DNA of 64,000 bases from Isochrysis galbana (taxonomy: Eukaryota; Haptophyta; Isochrysidales; Isochrysidaceae), in NCBI GenBank assembly GCA_018136815.1, contig CM030931.1:9993072-10057071 (forward strand), in the 5' to 3' direction. A program made the position numbers and the translations under genes. Under the pieces are notes generated by a model. That model saw only the letters and a list, made by a program, of their open reading frames with translations, was not told where the DNA came from and did no database searches. Positions 31,151 to 41,420 of the stretch are shown here, piece after piece (the first letter of the stretch is position 1; each line of letters starts with the position of its first letter).

Positions 31151-31329
31151 GTGTTCGCAGAACTTGAAGGCTGGGGCGCGGATCTCCTCGTAGGTGCGGT
31201 GACCGAGTCGCTTGGCGATGAAGACAAAGTACTAGCCCATGTCGAAGGAGCGAGGCTTGTGGAGGAGGAGGGGAAGAGGAGAGCGAGGTGTGGAAAGATG
31301 CCTGGGAGGAAGAAGACTCTCTGGGAGTT

Positions 31330-31630
31330 CCAGATGCGTGCACGCCGTGCGCATAATGAGTGGCAATCACATGCGCGGGCCGGAAAGTTTCGTCAAGCGC
31401 ACGCCGTGCGAGTCCCCCCCCCGCGGGACTCCGTGCGTGCGCATGGAAGTTTCCACACGCCGTCACCGATGCGCATAACAGGGTTTCGGTATGCGCATGA
31501 TGAGATATCGGGCCCCCCGCGGGGACGCCGTGCGTGCGCATGGAAGTTTCCACACGCCGTCCCCGAGGAGCAGAGAAGATGATGAGATGTCTATCGGCCC
31601 CCCCGCGGGGACGCCGTGGAGGTGAGACCA
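31330..31630. repeat. Cluster of GC-rich palindromic units
   Basis: Three imperfect units with CCCCCCGCGGGGACGCCGTG and CGTGCGTGCGCATGGAAGTT, related to the tandem repeat at 12870-13320. They lie directly upstream of the interrupted frame at 30.7-31.2 kb. Confidence 0.8.
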
Positions 31631-31639
31631 AAAAAAAAT

Positions 31640-32270
31640 CTTCTTGAAAATCTCCGCTACATGTCCCTACTACCCAAACCTAACCCCTGTCAACCCCCTT
31701 CCACTTCCCCAGTTCTCTCTTTAGCGGAGAAGCTGGTTCCGGGGAGGCCGCGCGCGCTGCTTCGGCCAGGAGTCGGAGAGAAGGGGGCGGGAGACTATGG
31801 CTATGGCTTCTCCTTTGCTTGAGGAGAGACTAAAAAGCACCCTGTATCCTGTATACTTTCACGTTTTCTTCACTTCTCTACACTTTTTCCCGACTGAATT
31901 ACTGATATTTCTACACCCTTCTTCTCCTGTTTTTTCTTTCTTCTTCTTCTTTTACTTCTTAGAACTCGCGGGTGCGACACACTAGCCACTACGTGGGACA
32001 TTCTTCACACACCTAAGACAAAACACCATCAGAACAAAGTTCAGGAAATGAATGATGCGCATTCTCTCATCAACTCGCTGTGAGAGAGGCGAAAGCGCAA
32101 ATAGACGTCAGTGGTTGACTAGTGTGACGCACTATACATCACACTATATGGCGCGGCTCTCTTGCGGTGTCCCCCTGCACTCGGCATTGTTGTTAGCACG
32201 CGATCTCCTTGAAATTATGGAACAGCCAGAGGGTAACGCTTGATGTCAAGATTGGACTCACATCCACCAC
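31640..32270. other. Intergenic, unique DNA
   Basis: T/C-rich at 31850-31970; no gene recognised. Includes the 3' flank of the Zuotin-type gene. Confidence 0.4.
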
Positions 32271-32274
32271 GGCC

Positions 32275-34203
32275 TCATGCTTTCGCCGCGGCGGCCTTTT
32301 TGGCTTTGAGCGCAGCGACAATTTGCTTGTACCGCGCTACGCACTCAGCACGCGTCTTGCCAGGCACAGCAGCTTCTATGCGGTCCCATCGGTCTTCCAC
32401 GGAGGCAGGGAACCTCGCGAGAGCTTGCTCTAATGCCTTTTGCTGTTCCGGAGTCCAAGAGGTCGACCCGCTGGCGCCCTGTGTAGCTCCAACCCCGGAT
32501 GAAGCCTTTGCGGACGAATCGGCTGCCCCCCCCGCACTAACACCACCCCCAGTTGATGTTGTTGTGGCTGGCGCCGCGGCTGGCTTGTGGGGTGGCGCCA
32601 TCACAGCCGCCTTCGATGTTGCAGCGGCAGGGTTGGACATAGCTCGCTGAGCGGCTGCCTTCTTCTCAAGCTCCTTTCGAAGGTCACGTGTCTTAGTGAC
32701 CACCTCGTCAGCCGTGCGCGCATGCGAGGGCGAGGCGAAATGATTAATGAATTCAGCAATCTTGCCCCATCTGTCCGCAACACCGCCGGGGAATTTGTTT
32801 GAGCCCTTAGCCAACAAGGCGAGCTCATCTTTAGTCCACGTCGGCCTCCTCTCTCCGATAATCATCGGACCTGTATTGCCACTCTTGGCAATAGAAGCGC
32901 GTGAAGTTTCGTCAGATGTGGCAGGTGAGATGGAGTCTGGCGGTTGAGACTGCTCGATCTTGGCAATCGCGGAGCGCAACTTCTCACGTGCTGCGGTGAT
33001 GCCACCCCCATTCGGCTGGAGCGCAATATCTATCTGATCACATAAAGCCTCAAGGCCATCTGCACTTTCCGCTGTAGCCGACGCGCATAACATTTCCCAC
33101 TCTTCCTCCTCACATAGCGAATGCTCCTTGCACGCGTTGCGTAATCTGCCACGTGAGCGACGAAGAGCCCGCGCCTGCGACTCTTTCTGACGCTTCCGTT
33201 CCGCCGCCTCGGCACGCACACGTTCGGCTTCGGCGTCCGCCTCTGCAGCAGCGGCCACCGCGGCCGCTGCTTTCGCCTCGGCGGCAGCGTTGCGCTCAGC
33301 TGCCTTTTGGGCATTTCTCTCGGCTTTCGCGCGCGAGCGCGCCTCCTTCTCACGCGCCTGCATCCGGCTCACGCGCGGATCAAGGGAGTATGCCACCTCG
33401 ACCAATTTAGCTATCCTCTGCTTCTCCTCTTTTCTACGCTTTTGCCGCAGCTTATCATTCTGCCGCTCCATCCAGCGCTTCTCCTCCCGGAAGGACGCAT
33501 CGGACGGATCGTATTCATCAGCATCGGCAAAGTCACGCCATGAGCGGAAATCGAACCAAAAGTTGTAAAACTGGGCCACCTCCTCGTCAGGTGATTCATC
33601 TGTTCCTAGCAACGGAGCACCACCTCGTTCTGACCAGCGCGAGTTGCGCTCAAAAACGGGGCCAAAGACTTGAAAGAAATCGCCCGCGGAGGCCTCTGCA
33701 GCGGTAGGAATCGTGTCGTCGAATTCATCAAGCGAGTCGAATTCACGCCGCTTCTTGGGATTGGAGAGAAGCTCAAATGCGTCGGTGATGGCCTTGAACA
33801 TCTCGTCCTCGCCTTCTTCAGCTCCACCATCCTGTTCACCTTTGTTGGTAGCCGCCTTTTTGTCTGGATGGTGTTTCAGCACCAGCCGCCTGTAGTTCCG
33901 TCGGATGTCTTCTGCAGTAGCTCTCCACCGCAACTCGCTCAGTTCGAGAAGAGCATAAGGATCTGCCTTCCCAAGCTGCATCCGCAAGTCAGCTTTGTTC
34001 CTTGTGCCATGGCGCTTGGCCTCTGCGGACGCGGCATCTACTACCTGACTGTCCTCATCCTCATTCTCGTCTTCCTCATCAACTACACGCGTCTCGAGTA
34101 GGACAACCTTGTGCAGCTGCGCCGACGGAGGCGTCAGAGCATAGCAGCAGCTCACCTCGCCTGCGTCGTCGCTCACCGTGGGCAACTCGAGCACAACCAC
34201 CAT
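32275..34203 (-). CDS. Zuotin/DNAJC2-type ribosome-associated J protein
   Basis: A single-exon 642-residue protein from the ATG at 34203 (GGCGATGG context); the longer frame lacks an ATG upstream and is Pro-rich, so I exclude it. Order of domains: N-terminal strand segment; J domain at ~80-165 (DPYALLELSELRWRATAEDI, LVLKHHPDKK with HPD, LLSNPKKRREFDSLDEFDD); the conserved Zuotin homology region (FFQVFGPVFERNSRWS, VAQFYNFWFDFRSWRDF); a long Ala/Arg/Glu-rich charged helix; and two SANT/Myb domains (RRPTWTKDELALLAKGSNKF and SWTPEQQKALEQALARFPAS). This is the full metazoan/plant DNAJC2 arrangement. Family members join Ssz/Hsp70 at the ribosome exit tunnel to fold nascent chains, and some also act in the nucleus. 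GA/G-rich DNA (34260-34370) lies just upstream. Confidence 0.95.
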   Translation of the reverse strand: MVVVLELPTVSDDAGEVSCCYALTPPSAQLHKVVLLETRVVDEEDENEDEDSQVVDAASAEAKRHGTRNKADLRMQLGKADPYALLELSELRWRATAEDIRRNYRRLVLKHHPDKKAATNKGEQDGGAEEGEDEMFKAITDAFELLSNPKKRREFDSLDEFDDTIPTAAEASAGDFFQVFGPVFERNSRWSERGGAPLLGTDESPDEEVAQFYNFWFDFRSWRDFADADEYDPSDASFREEKRWMERQNDKLRQKRRKEEKQRIAKLVEVAYSLDPRVSRMQAREKEARSRAKAERNAQKAAERNAAAEAKAAAAVAAAAEADAEAERVRAEAAERKRQKESQARALRRSRGRLRNACKEHSLCEEEEWEMLCASATAESADGLEALCDQIDIALQPNGGGITAAREKLRSAIAKIEQSQPPDSISPATSDETSRASIAKSGNTGPMIIGERRPTWTKDELALLAKGSNKFPGGVADRWGKIAEFINHFASPSHARTADEVVTKTRDLRKELEKKAAAQRAMSNPAAATSKAAVMAPPHKPAAAPATTTSTGGGVSAGGAADSSAKASSGVGATQGASGSTSWTPEQQKALEQALARFPASVEDRWDRIEAAVPGKTRAECVARYKQIVAALKAKKAAAAKA

Positions 34204-34561
34204 CGCCGGTAGGTCACGTGGCAGTGTGCAGGTGAAGTGAGAGCCCTCGTGAGCGACGCTCTCTCCCTGAGCGGCGAGAGAGGGCGGAGAGTAAAGAGAG
34301 GGAGGGAGAGGGAGAGGGGGGGGGGGAAGAGGAGAGCCCGGGCAGGGGGGGGGGGGGCGGGGGGGGGGCACCACCCCACAGGGCTTCTACACTTATGTTG
34401 TACCTCACTACTCTTCATATGTCATATGCTGGCATCTGTCATTTTGCCCTTTTGTTGGGTTTCGGGATTCACAGGAATCAACCCTTGTGTTCACACCGCG
34501 TCACCGCGTCGAGAATGGACACTTTCTCGCGGTCAGCGCCGCCATCGGCGGCTCATGCGTG

Positions 34562-34581
34562 AACCAAGTATAAACTTAGTT
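34562..34581 (-). repeat. Retroposon-type hairpin
   Basis: AACCAAGTATAAACTTAGTT, the same hairpin as at 54771, 59081 and (complement) 45976. On the minus strand it is followed by CACGCATGAGCC, so it may be the head of another truncated copy. Confidence 0.6.
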
Positions 34582-34659
34582 GGGCTCACAAACCTCAATG
34601 AGTCACTGCAAAACACAGGCCACCACATCCACATCGGAGGTGCACGCGCCTAAAGACGC

Positions 34660-34732
34660 ACCGGACGAACATCAAAGCGAACACCCAACAAGCCTGCCCA
34701 ACGACGCACTCTAAACCGGGCCCGAGGTAGTG
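34660..34732 (-). repeat. Dispersed repeat R, left part of interrupted copy
   Basis: Contains AACCGGGCCCGAGGTAGTG, then TA and the Tc1-like element. The right part continues at 35613 with CCTGGGCCGG. Together they reconstruct the uninterrupted arrangement seen at 25605-25640. Confidence 0.75.
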
Positions 34733-34734
34733 TA

Positions 34735-35610
34735 CAGTATGGGTGCACCATTAAGAAGTCGGGGAAAAAGGTCTCTTAGCCTTTCTTATGAGATTCCAAA
34801 ACTGGGCCCTCCTTCTTATTCGGAGCGGCGAAGTCGAAGTATGTTTACTTCTTATTTCTTATCGCCCACCAGAAATAGTACATAGTACTTCTTACTTCAT
34901 CTCCCCCCCCCTCCCCCCCCTTCCCCCCCCCTCACCCCCTCAACATCTTTTGTATAGATGGCCGTTAGTCGGCTGGTGCTAGGTTCTCTGGCGTTATTCA
35001 CGTGGCCAATACCGACAGGCGGCGCAAAGTTCATGGCAATGTTGTCAATGTCGTGGCGCACTACGAGATTGATGGTTCACATGGTAATCATTTCTTGGAG
35101 ATGTCCATGTATGGAGTCGACGCAACCTCGGGTTGGGTGCTACTGGAACCGGATGCCGCTGATGGGGAGATGGTATTCGGCGAAGAGAGAGAGGGGGGGG
35201 GGGAGTAGTGACAGTGACGAGCATGAATGAGTGTATGGGTGGTAGCTATGAGAGGCGAATGGCAATGGGTGTGTGAGTATCCCAAAGGTGCGGGCCATCA
35301 AAAGTCAGCAACAGTGTAGGTATATACGACTATACGACAACATGTATATGTTATAGAGAGTGGGGGGAGTTGTGAGAAGGTACATATAGCTTGCAGTGCG
35401 CGAGAGCGCGCTTCCGAAAAAATTTGGCCTGGAGGGGCAACTCGAACTAGGACTTCTTGTTTCTTGTCTCGCGGTCATCGCTGCCTCCACAGCAAGCTTC
35501 TTATGCGGCCGATCGTGGAAATCAACAAGGGTAGCTTCTTATGGGCCTCGGGGCCCAAACCCTCTTAGGATTTCTTAATGATGGGGTTTCTTAATGGTGC
35601 ACCCATACTG
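34735..35610. mobile_element. Tc1-like non-autonomous element, 876 bp
   Basis: Perfect terminal inverted repeats of at least 23 bp: CAGTATGGGTGCACCATTAA... at 34735-34757 and its complement at 35588-35610, each flanked by TA (34733-34734 and 35611-35612). The CAGT start and TA duplication are typical of Tc1/mariner. TTCTTAT motifs recur in both subterminal regions. Inside, a plus-strand frame (34958-35230 and an overlapping one ending at 35208) carries RRKVHGNVVNVVAHYEIDGS but no DDE transposase signature. It is inserted in repeat R; the empty site is preserved at 25.6 kb. Confidence 0.9.
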
Positions 35611-35612
35611 TA

Positions 35613-35795
35613 CCTGGGCCGGACCCCGGAAACCAAAGACAAAGACAAAAGACAAATAATAAGGAATGAAGGGGGGAAGGAATGAAGGAATAGAGGCGGG
35701 GGACAGGAGATAAGGGCGTTGTCGATAGGTAGATAGAGGAATCTTGTCTGTCGTAGGTTTAGCCCGGAATCTTCAGAACTTTTTTTGGGGGGTGG
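35613..35795 (-). repeat. Dispersed repeat R, right part of interrupted copy
   Basis: On the minus strand: AAGTTCTGAAGATTCCGGGC at the 5' end to CCGGCCCAGG at the insertion point, with GACGG/GATAG-rich middle as in the copies at 25.6 and 63.1 kb. Confidence 0.7.
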
Positions 35796-36063
35796 ATTTT
35801 TTACTGGATGTTTTGGCCTAGACCCCTACGTACCACCTACGAGGCGAGAGTACCAGAGTGTTAAGAAGTTTTTGTTCTTCTTGCCTCCCATGAAGCGGGT
35901 CTAGGGGGGGGGGGGCAATCATAAGATGAGTGGAATAAGAGCATATGCTAGTATCTAGTGCAAGTACAAGCAGCATAAGCATAAGCATAATAAGTCATAG
36001 TAGCTACGTCTATAAATAAGTGTCAATGGAAAAAGTTCCCATACGCATACGCGCCCTTACATT

Positions 36064-36963
36064 TTACCTCTCGCTATCCAAGAGGACAGATTTTCTACCG
36101 ATACCATTACGTCCCGCAGGCTTACTTACAGCCCCAATGTACCGCAAGGCACGCCCCACTAGAGCGGTAGCAACCCCTCCCAGGAGCACCAAATAGATTA
36201 TACGCGCTCTACTGTTTACGAGGAGATACAAAACGGTCATACGCTTGAGCGATCGTTGTTGCACGGCAGAGCGGTCTCTCAATGGAACAGACTGGATATC
36301 GTTTATGGCATCAACGAGTGCAGATTCGATGACCAGGAGAGCAGTGGCCGCTCTCTGCCATGGACGCTTGCCCTGGGCAAGCAAGGCGTGCAGCTCATGA
36401 TGACGGCACATCAGCTCTTCTGCAGCGCGTGGGCTGAGCCCTCGATCCTGTAGTGCCTGCCATTCCGTGCGAAGGGGATCCGAGGGACCGCCCTTCCCAC
36501 AACGAACCCGGTGGTGGAATGCAGCATGTGTCATTTCATGTATTAGCTCGCTCCAGCTGCTATCTATCGCCACGGCAACGGTTGCACGCGAAGCATTGAA
36601 ATAGCCCCCAATATGTGAGAGCATTTGCTCACCCAGAGAGGTGTCCACAGACAGATGGTCATTGCGCGCGCTCGTGACTCTAGACGCAGCAGCGAGCCCG
36701 GGATGTGCGAGCGCGGGCGTGCATGCCGAAGGCCAGGTCGAGTTGAGTGTGCGCTCGCTTGCAGGGTGCACAGAAAGCATAACCCCCGCTGATGTGCCCA
36801 GTGGCAACTCGCCCTTTGAGATCTCCTGCAGCTCTGTCATCACTCCCTCTCGGTGCGAGAATGTGCAGCCACTCAGGCGCAGCGCCTGCTGTACCTGCGG
36901 CACCGACATCACGCGGCTCAGCCGAGCGTCGCGCAGCGAAGCGGCGAGGCGTGACGCCGCCAT
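36064..36963 (-). CDS. Putative HExxH zinc metallopeptidase with C-terminal membrane anchor
   Basis: A single-exon 299-residue protein from the ATG at 36963. Residues 138-151 read SELIHEMTHAAFHH, a classic HExxH zincin motif (HEMTH at 142-146). The segment RAAEELMCRHHELHAL ~35 residues later could supply a third ligand (Glu). Upstream, a Cys-containing segment and VAVAIDSSW form a likely edge strand before the active-site helix. Residues ~254-274 (IIYLVLLGGVATALVGRAL) form one transmembrane helix, with a short basic tail. The layout recalls SprT-like or minigluzincin domains but I cannot assign a family. Activity and substrate are unknown. GA-rich and (GA)n DNA separates it from the divergent UxaA-like gene. 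Confidence 0.6.
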   Translation of the reverse strand: MAASRLAASLRDARLSRVMSVPQVQQALRLSGCTFSHREGVMTELQEISKGELPLGTSAGVMLSVHPASERTLNSTWPSACTPALAHPGLAAASRVTSARNDHLSVDTSLGEQMLSHIGGYFNASRATVAVAIDSSWSELIHEMTHAAFHHRVRCGKGGPSDPLRTEWQALQDRGLSPRAAEELMCRHHELHALLAQGKRPWQRAATALLVIESALVDAINDIQSVPLRDRSAVQQRSLKRMTVLYLLVNSRARIIYLVLLGGVATALVGRALRYIGAVSKPAGRNGIGRKSVLLDSER

Positions 36964-37357
36964 CTGGGATGAGGGCCGACGAGTTGTAGAGAAGGATCTC
37001 TAACCTACTCTTAGTTGTAAGCTTGCTACACTTGAAGTACTACTACTCTAAAGTCTAAGTGATAATCTTGAGGATGTGGAACAGCTCAGCCAATGGAGTT
37101 TCAGTGTGCGCACTCGCGCGGATGAGAGAGAGAGAGGGGGGGGGGGAGAGAGAGGGAGGGAGGGAGGGAGAGAGAGACAGATACAAGTAGGTGGTACAAA
37201 AAATAGTCGAACGCGAACGCAACTCAAACTTTTTGACCGTTTGAACATAGTCAACTACCTACTACTCCCTTGACCCCCAAAGTGAACACTGTGGAAAACA
37301 CTGACAATTTTCCTCGCGCGGCGCTCAACACCTCGCGGCTGTGCCTACCACTTACTT

Positions 37358-37458
<101 letters not shown>

Positions 37459-37889
37459 GGAGAGGGAAAGAGAGGGTGACGCGGGCGCGCGCGGTCAACC
37501 TTGGAGGCGGTCAACCACCCCCAGGCCCCCTCCGGCATTCCCGGGTGAGGTTCACTTGTTAGCCTTTTTTATCAAAAGGGCTCGCTCTGATTACTTTACA
37601 AACGCAGTGTTCGACCGTCTCTTCCGCGAGGCCTTTTTTGTCCTGTTTTTACGGTGTCTCCAGTCGTCCGATATCTTGTTTTTCCTGCGATAACCACTAG
37701 GAGATAGTTAGTAGTAGAGAGTCGATAGTCCGTAGTCGGTCGTGCCGTCGGCCGCCGCCGCCGTCCAAGGGGGCGTCGCCCACTCGCCCCCCCCCCGCCC
37801 TCTTGTCCGTCTCTCTGGCCTCGCGGCCGCTCTTTCTGGCAACTTATCTAGCTCCACGACCCTTCAACACACCTCGTAGCTGGAAGACC

Positions 37890-40800
37890 ATGGCGAGGCC
37901 GGGCAAGACGCGGAGACTTGAGTATGAGCAGGTTGCAACTCTGCCCGCCGCCATGCCAGAGCCTGCCTGGTTCCGGCTAGAGGAGGTCACAAAACTGGCG
38001 GCGCCGGCGGACAACGCGTACATCGCCACTCGCGATCTACCACACGGGGCTATCCTCGAGAGCCAAGATGGTGGGGCAGACATTGCACTCAATCACGCTG
38101 TCCTTGAAGGCCACCGCTTTGCGAGGCAGCCAATCGCACCAGGGGAGGTGCTCACCTCTTGGCAGCACCCTTTCGGTAAGGCCCTCTGCCCGATAGCTCC
38201 GGGCGAATGGCTCAGGAATTCTAAAACTATCAAAGAACTCGAGGCTAGGGGCATCGCCGACGAGATGCCTAGGCATGCCAACTTTGTGGACTCTGTGTTT
38301 GAACTGGCGCAGCTAGACGAGTCTACCTGCAAACTTGGCGAGCAGCTGCCCCTCGTGGAGGAGAGCAAGTCGCTACGATTCTCAGGCTTCAAGCGGCCAT
38401 CACCAAGGCTAGGCGTTGGCACGCGTAATTTCGTGGTTGTGTTGTGCGTTTCTTCCCGAACGAACGCTTTGGCTCGCGCCGTTGAGGCCTCCTTTCGCAG
38501 CTTGGCCTCCTCAAGGAGTGACCCTTCCAAGCGCCAAATGACAACAGACATCAATAATCTAGATGGAGTAGTTGCCCTTCCCCACACCGAGGGCAGTCGT
38601 CTTGGGCAAGGAGGTGGGCTGTCACAGCATCGGCCTATGCTCATTCGCACCTTGCTTGGACTCCTCCTACATCCAAATGTGGGAGCTGCGTTGGTGCTCG
38701 AGCATGTAGAGGATATCTTTAGTGCCTCGAGCAACTCGGGTGTCTGTTTCGCCACCATCAAAGAGCTAGCGCAGCAGAGCGGTCGCGGCGCAGAGCTCGA
38801 AACACTTGCGCCTGTAGTCATCAAAGTCGGGGCACCGGATTCTTCTTGGGACATGGACCTTCAAACGGCTAATTTGTCAGTACGTAATCTGGTCCGGATT
38901 GCTTGTAAAGCCGAGCGGTCGCCTTGTGCGCTCTCATCGCTCATCATTGCGCAACAGTGTGGCGGCTCTGACGCCTTTTCCGGCACGTGCGCCAACCCTC
39001 TGGTTGGGCTCTCATGCAAGATGCTCATTGAGCACGGAGGAAGCGCACTGCTAGCCGAGACGGATGAACTGATCGGTGCCGAGGCGTACATCTTGTCAAA
39101 TGTTGCCAATTTGCATACTGCTCGCCGCTTCATGGAGAAGGTGCGATGCTTTCATGCATATGCTCATGCACACGGTGCATCTGCGGAAGGCAATCCGAGC
39201 GGTGGCAACCTTTATCGCGGGCTATACAACATTGCTCTGAAGAGCCTTGGAGCGGCCATGAAGAAGCATTCTGACGTCCGACTCGAGCGTGTCCTTGAGT
39301 ATGCTGAGCCGATTTTGAAACCCTCGGACGCGTCCAGCACACGTGCGGGACATCTGAGACCAGAGGTAGCGCGCGGCCCTGGATATTGCTTTATGGACTC
39401 TCCAGGCAATGACCTCGAATCGCTCGCGGGACAGGTGGCCTCTGGCTGCAACCTTATCTTCTTTACCACGGGAAACGGCTCGATCACCAACTTTCCGTTT
39501 GTTCCGACCATCAAGATTGTCTCGACGCATCGCCGTTTCGAGCACATGGCAAGCGATATGGACGTAGATGCCGGAGCTGGGCGGCATCCTGACGATATGG
39601 CGCTGGAGCTCTTCAAGCTTTCGATTTCTGTTGCCTCAGGGCAGCACACAAAGGGCGAGTCGTTTGGATACCATCAAATCCAGATTTGGCGCGCGTGGGA
39701 AAACGCGTGTGTCGATTCGCCTGTCGGTGAGACCAACTCTGTTGGTGTTGCTCCTTCTTCACCACCGCTACCAAAGGGCAGTATAAGACGCAGCAAACCG
39801 GCAGCGGAGACAGCTGTCCGTAAACATTCTCTCGTTGCGGCGCCTGCTGTTCCCGCTGCTGTGCGCTTACTCAATAGTCGGTTTGATGGATATGAAGATA
39901 GAACCACACGTGCGGGATCAAGCGAGGAAGCGGGAAGTGTCACGGCCGAGATCGTGGCCGAGGCGTGCCGGAAGTTTACGGTCGAGCGTGTGGGTCTCGT
40001 TCTCCCCACGAGCCTTTGCAGTTCACAGGTTGCTCGCGGCATCGCAGAGAAGTTGCAACTAGTGCTAGGATCGCCCGACTTGCGATTCGCCTCGCTTCCG
40101 CACACGGAAGGATGCGGAGTTTCCGATCCGACACTCTCCTCTCGCTTGTTGCTAGGCCATTTGACGTCTCCGATAGTGGCACACGCGCTCCTCCTTGAGC
40201 ACGGGTGCGAGATGACTCACAACTCGTATTTCGCCTCCCATCTCCGTGCGCGAGGTCTTTCCGTGGAGAGCTATGGCTGGGCATCGCTTCAAAACGACGG
40301 TGGGGTGGCGGCTGTTGAGGCAAATGTGGGAGAATACTTTGCGTCGCGGCTCCAACGCCACAATCATCCCATGCGCGGCGTTTTGAACGCTCCCCTTGCG
40401 GCCGTTCGTGTTGGCCTCCTCGCAAGCGGCACGCCGGGTCGTCATGATGATCAGAGGGATGCCGTCGCAAACCTCGAACGCACACTCGGCATGCTTGCCG
40501 CATACCTCGCTGCCGGTGGGGGCTGCCTCGTCCTCGAAGCGACCAGCCCATTACTTCACTGCCTTTCTTTCACTGACGCTGCATTGGCTGAGGCTCCAGC
40601 GACCACGCTTCAACTTGGTGAGCATCCACGCGTTAGCGGCATCCATGTTGTTGAGGACCCACGCGTTCATCACATAGGGGCGTCGCGGGATGGCCGCAAC
40701 TCGAGGGCGACCGCATGCTCTTGTATGCCCTTGCCTCACGCGGAGTCCCTAGCTATTTTGGGAGCAGCTGGCGTCGAGCTTATCCTCTCGTGTCGATTGG

Positions 40801-41063
40801 ATGGGGCTCAAGCCTCGAATAGTACGCTCGGCCACCCAATGGTAAAGACGCTTTCGATTCAGGTGGATGCGCCGAAGGTTGACGACGTGGATATTGTGCT
40901 CTCTACAAATATGGACACGGCCACAATGGGATTGTGTGAGACATGGCTAGAGGCGATTCTTACTGCCATTTGCGAGACGGCATCTGGACGGTATGCACCG
41001 ATCTCGCTTCGACATGCCAATACCGACTTCCAATTGCCTCGTGGCGGAGCTTGTTCGCTTTGA
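37890..41063 (+). CDS. Tandem UxaA/altronate-dehydratase-like protein
   Basis: A single-exon 1057-residue protein from the ATG at 37890 (accATGg); upstream in-frame codons lack ATG. Residues ~25-110 resemble the SAF domain (YIATRDLPHGAIL, QPIAPGEVL) found before bacterial altronate/galactarate dehydratases. Residues ~180-600 form a UxaA/GarD-type unit: LPHTEGSRLGQGG, GAALVLEHVED, CGGSDAFSGTCANPLVG, CFMDSPGNDLESLAGQVASG, FFTTGNGSITNFPFVPTIKI, and MDVDAGAG. Residues ~680-1050 repeat the fold more loosely (LPHTEGCGVSDP, AHALLLEHGCEM, LSCRLDGAQASNSTLGHPMV). These enzymes dehydrate sugar acids in bacteria. The second copy lacks several conserved motifs, so it may be regulatory or structural. Bacterial ancestry is plausible; the substrate is unknown. 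Confidence 0.85.
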   Translation: MARPGKTRRLEYEQVATLPAAMPEPAWFRLEEVTKLAAPADNAYIATRDLPHGAILESQDGGADIALNHAVLEGHRFARQPIAPGEVLTSWQHPFGKALCPIAPGEWLRNSKTIKELEARGIADEMPRHANFVDSVFELAQLDESTCKLGEQLPLVEESKSLRFSGFKRPSPRLGVGTRNFVVVLCVSSRTNALARAVEASFRSLASSRSDPSKRQMTTDINNLDGVVALPHTEGSRLGQGGGLSQHRPMLIRTLLGLLLHPNVGAALVLEHVEDIFSASSNSGVCFATIKELAQQSGRGAELETLAPVVIKVGAPDSSWDMDLQTANLSVRNLVRIACKAERSPCALSSLIIAQQCGGSDAFSGTCANPLVGLSCKMLIEHGGSALLAETDELIGAEAYILSNVANLHTARRFMEKVRCFHAYAHAHGASAEGNPSGGNLYRGLYNIALKSLGAAMKKHSDVRLERVLEYAEPILKPSDASSTRAGHLRPEVARGPGYCFMDSPGNDLESLAGQVASGCNLIFFTTGNGSITNFPFVPTIKIVSTHRRFEHMASDMDVDAGAGRHPDDMALELFKLSISVASGQHTKGESFGYHQIQIWRAWENACVDSPVGETNSVGVAPSSPPLPKGSIRRSKPAAETAVRKHSLVAAPAVPAAVRLLNSRFDGYEDRTTRAGSSEEAGSVTAEIVAEACRKFTVERVGLVLPTSLCSSQVARGIAEKLQLVLGSPDLRFASLPHTEGCGVSDPTLSSRLLLGHLTSPIVAHALLLEHGCEMTHNSYFASHLRARGLSVESYGWASLQNDGGVAAVEANVGEYFASRLQRHNHPMRGVLNAPLAAVRVGLLASGTPGRHDDQRDAVANLERTLGMLAAYLAAGGGCLVLEATSPLLHCLSFTDAALAEAPATTLQLGEHPRVSGIHVVEDPRVHHIGASRDGRNSRATACSCMPLPHAESLAILGAAGVELILSCRLDGAQASNSTLGHPMVKTLSIQVDAPKVDDVDIVLSTNMDTATMGLCETWLEAILTAICETASGRYAPISLRHANTDFQLPRGGACSL

Positions 41064-41420
41064 TTAAAAGAGGAGTGTCGTGTGTCGTTGGCGTATAGTG
41101 ATTCGTGAGAAACCGAGAGGTGTGAGCACGCAGGCTTCGATGTGCCTTGAGATTGTCGCGTAACTAGCGCATTGTGTAATGCGGGCCTGCCGCTTGTTGC
41201 CCTTCATCGGCGCCATGGCGAGATTGGGACGCGCGTGGCGATCGCGGCGAGCGAGCAAAAAAAGCAAGCAAGCAAGTAAAAATATCAATAGCAAGCAAAC
41301 CCAACAAAGAGATGGACTCGCCGTTCATTGGCCGTGCGCTGTGCTATCATACTCTTTCTCAGATGGTTCCCAGCACGTCGTAGCGTCCCCCCGTACACCA
41401 AGTTGAGATCTAGTGGGAGA

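Noticed and set aside
34204-34374. 57-residue N-terminal extension of the Zuotin-type protein
   Set aside because: No ATG begins the extension, it is a Pro-rich reading of the GA/G tract, and the ATG at 34203 has good context.
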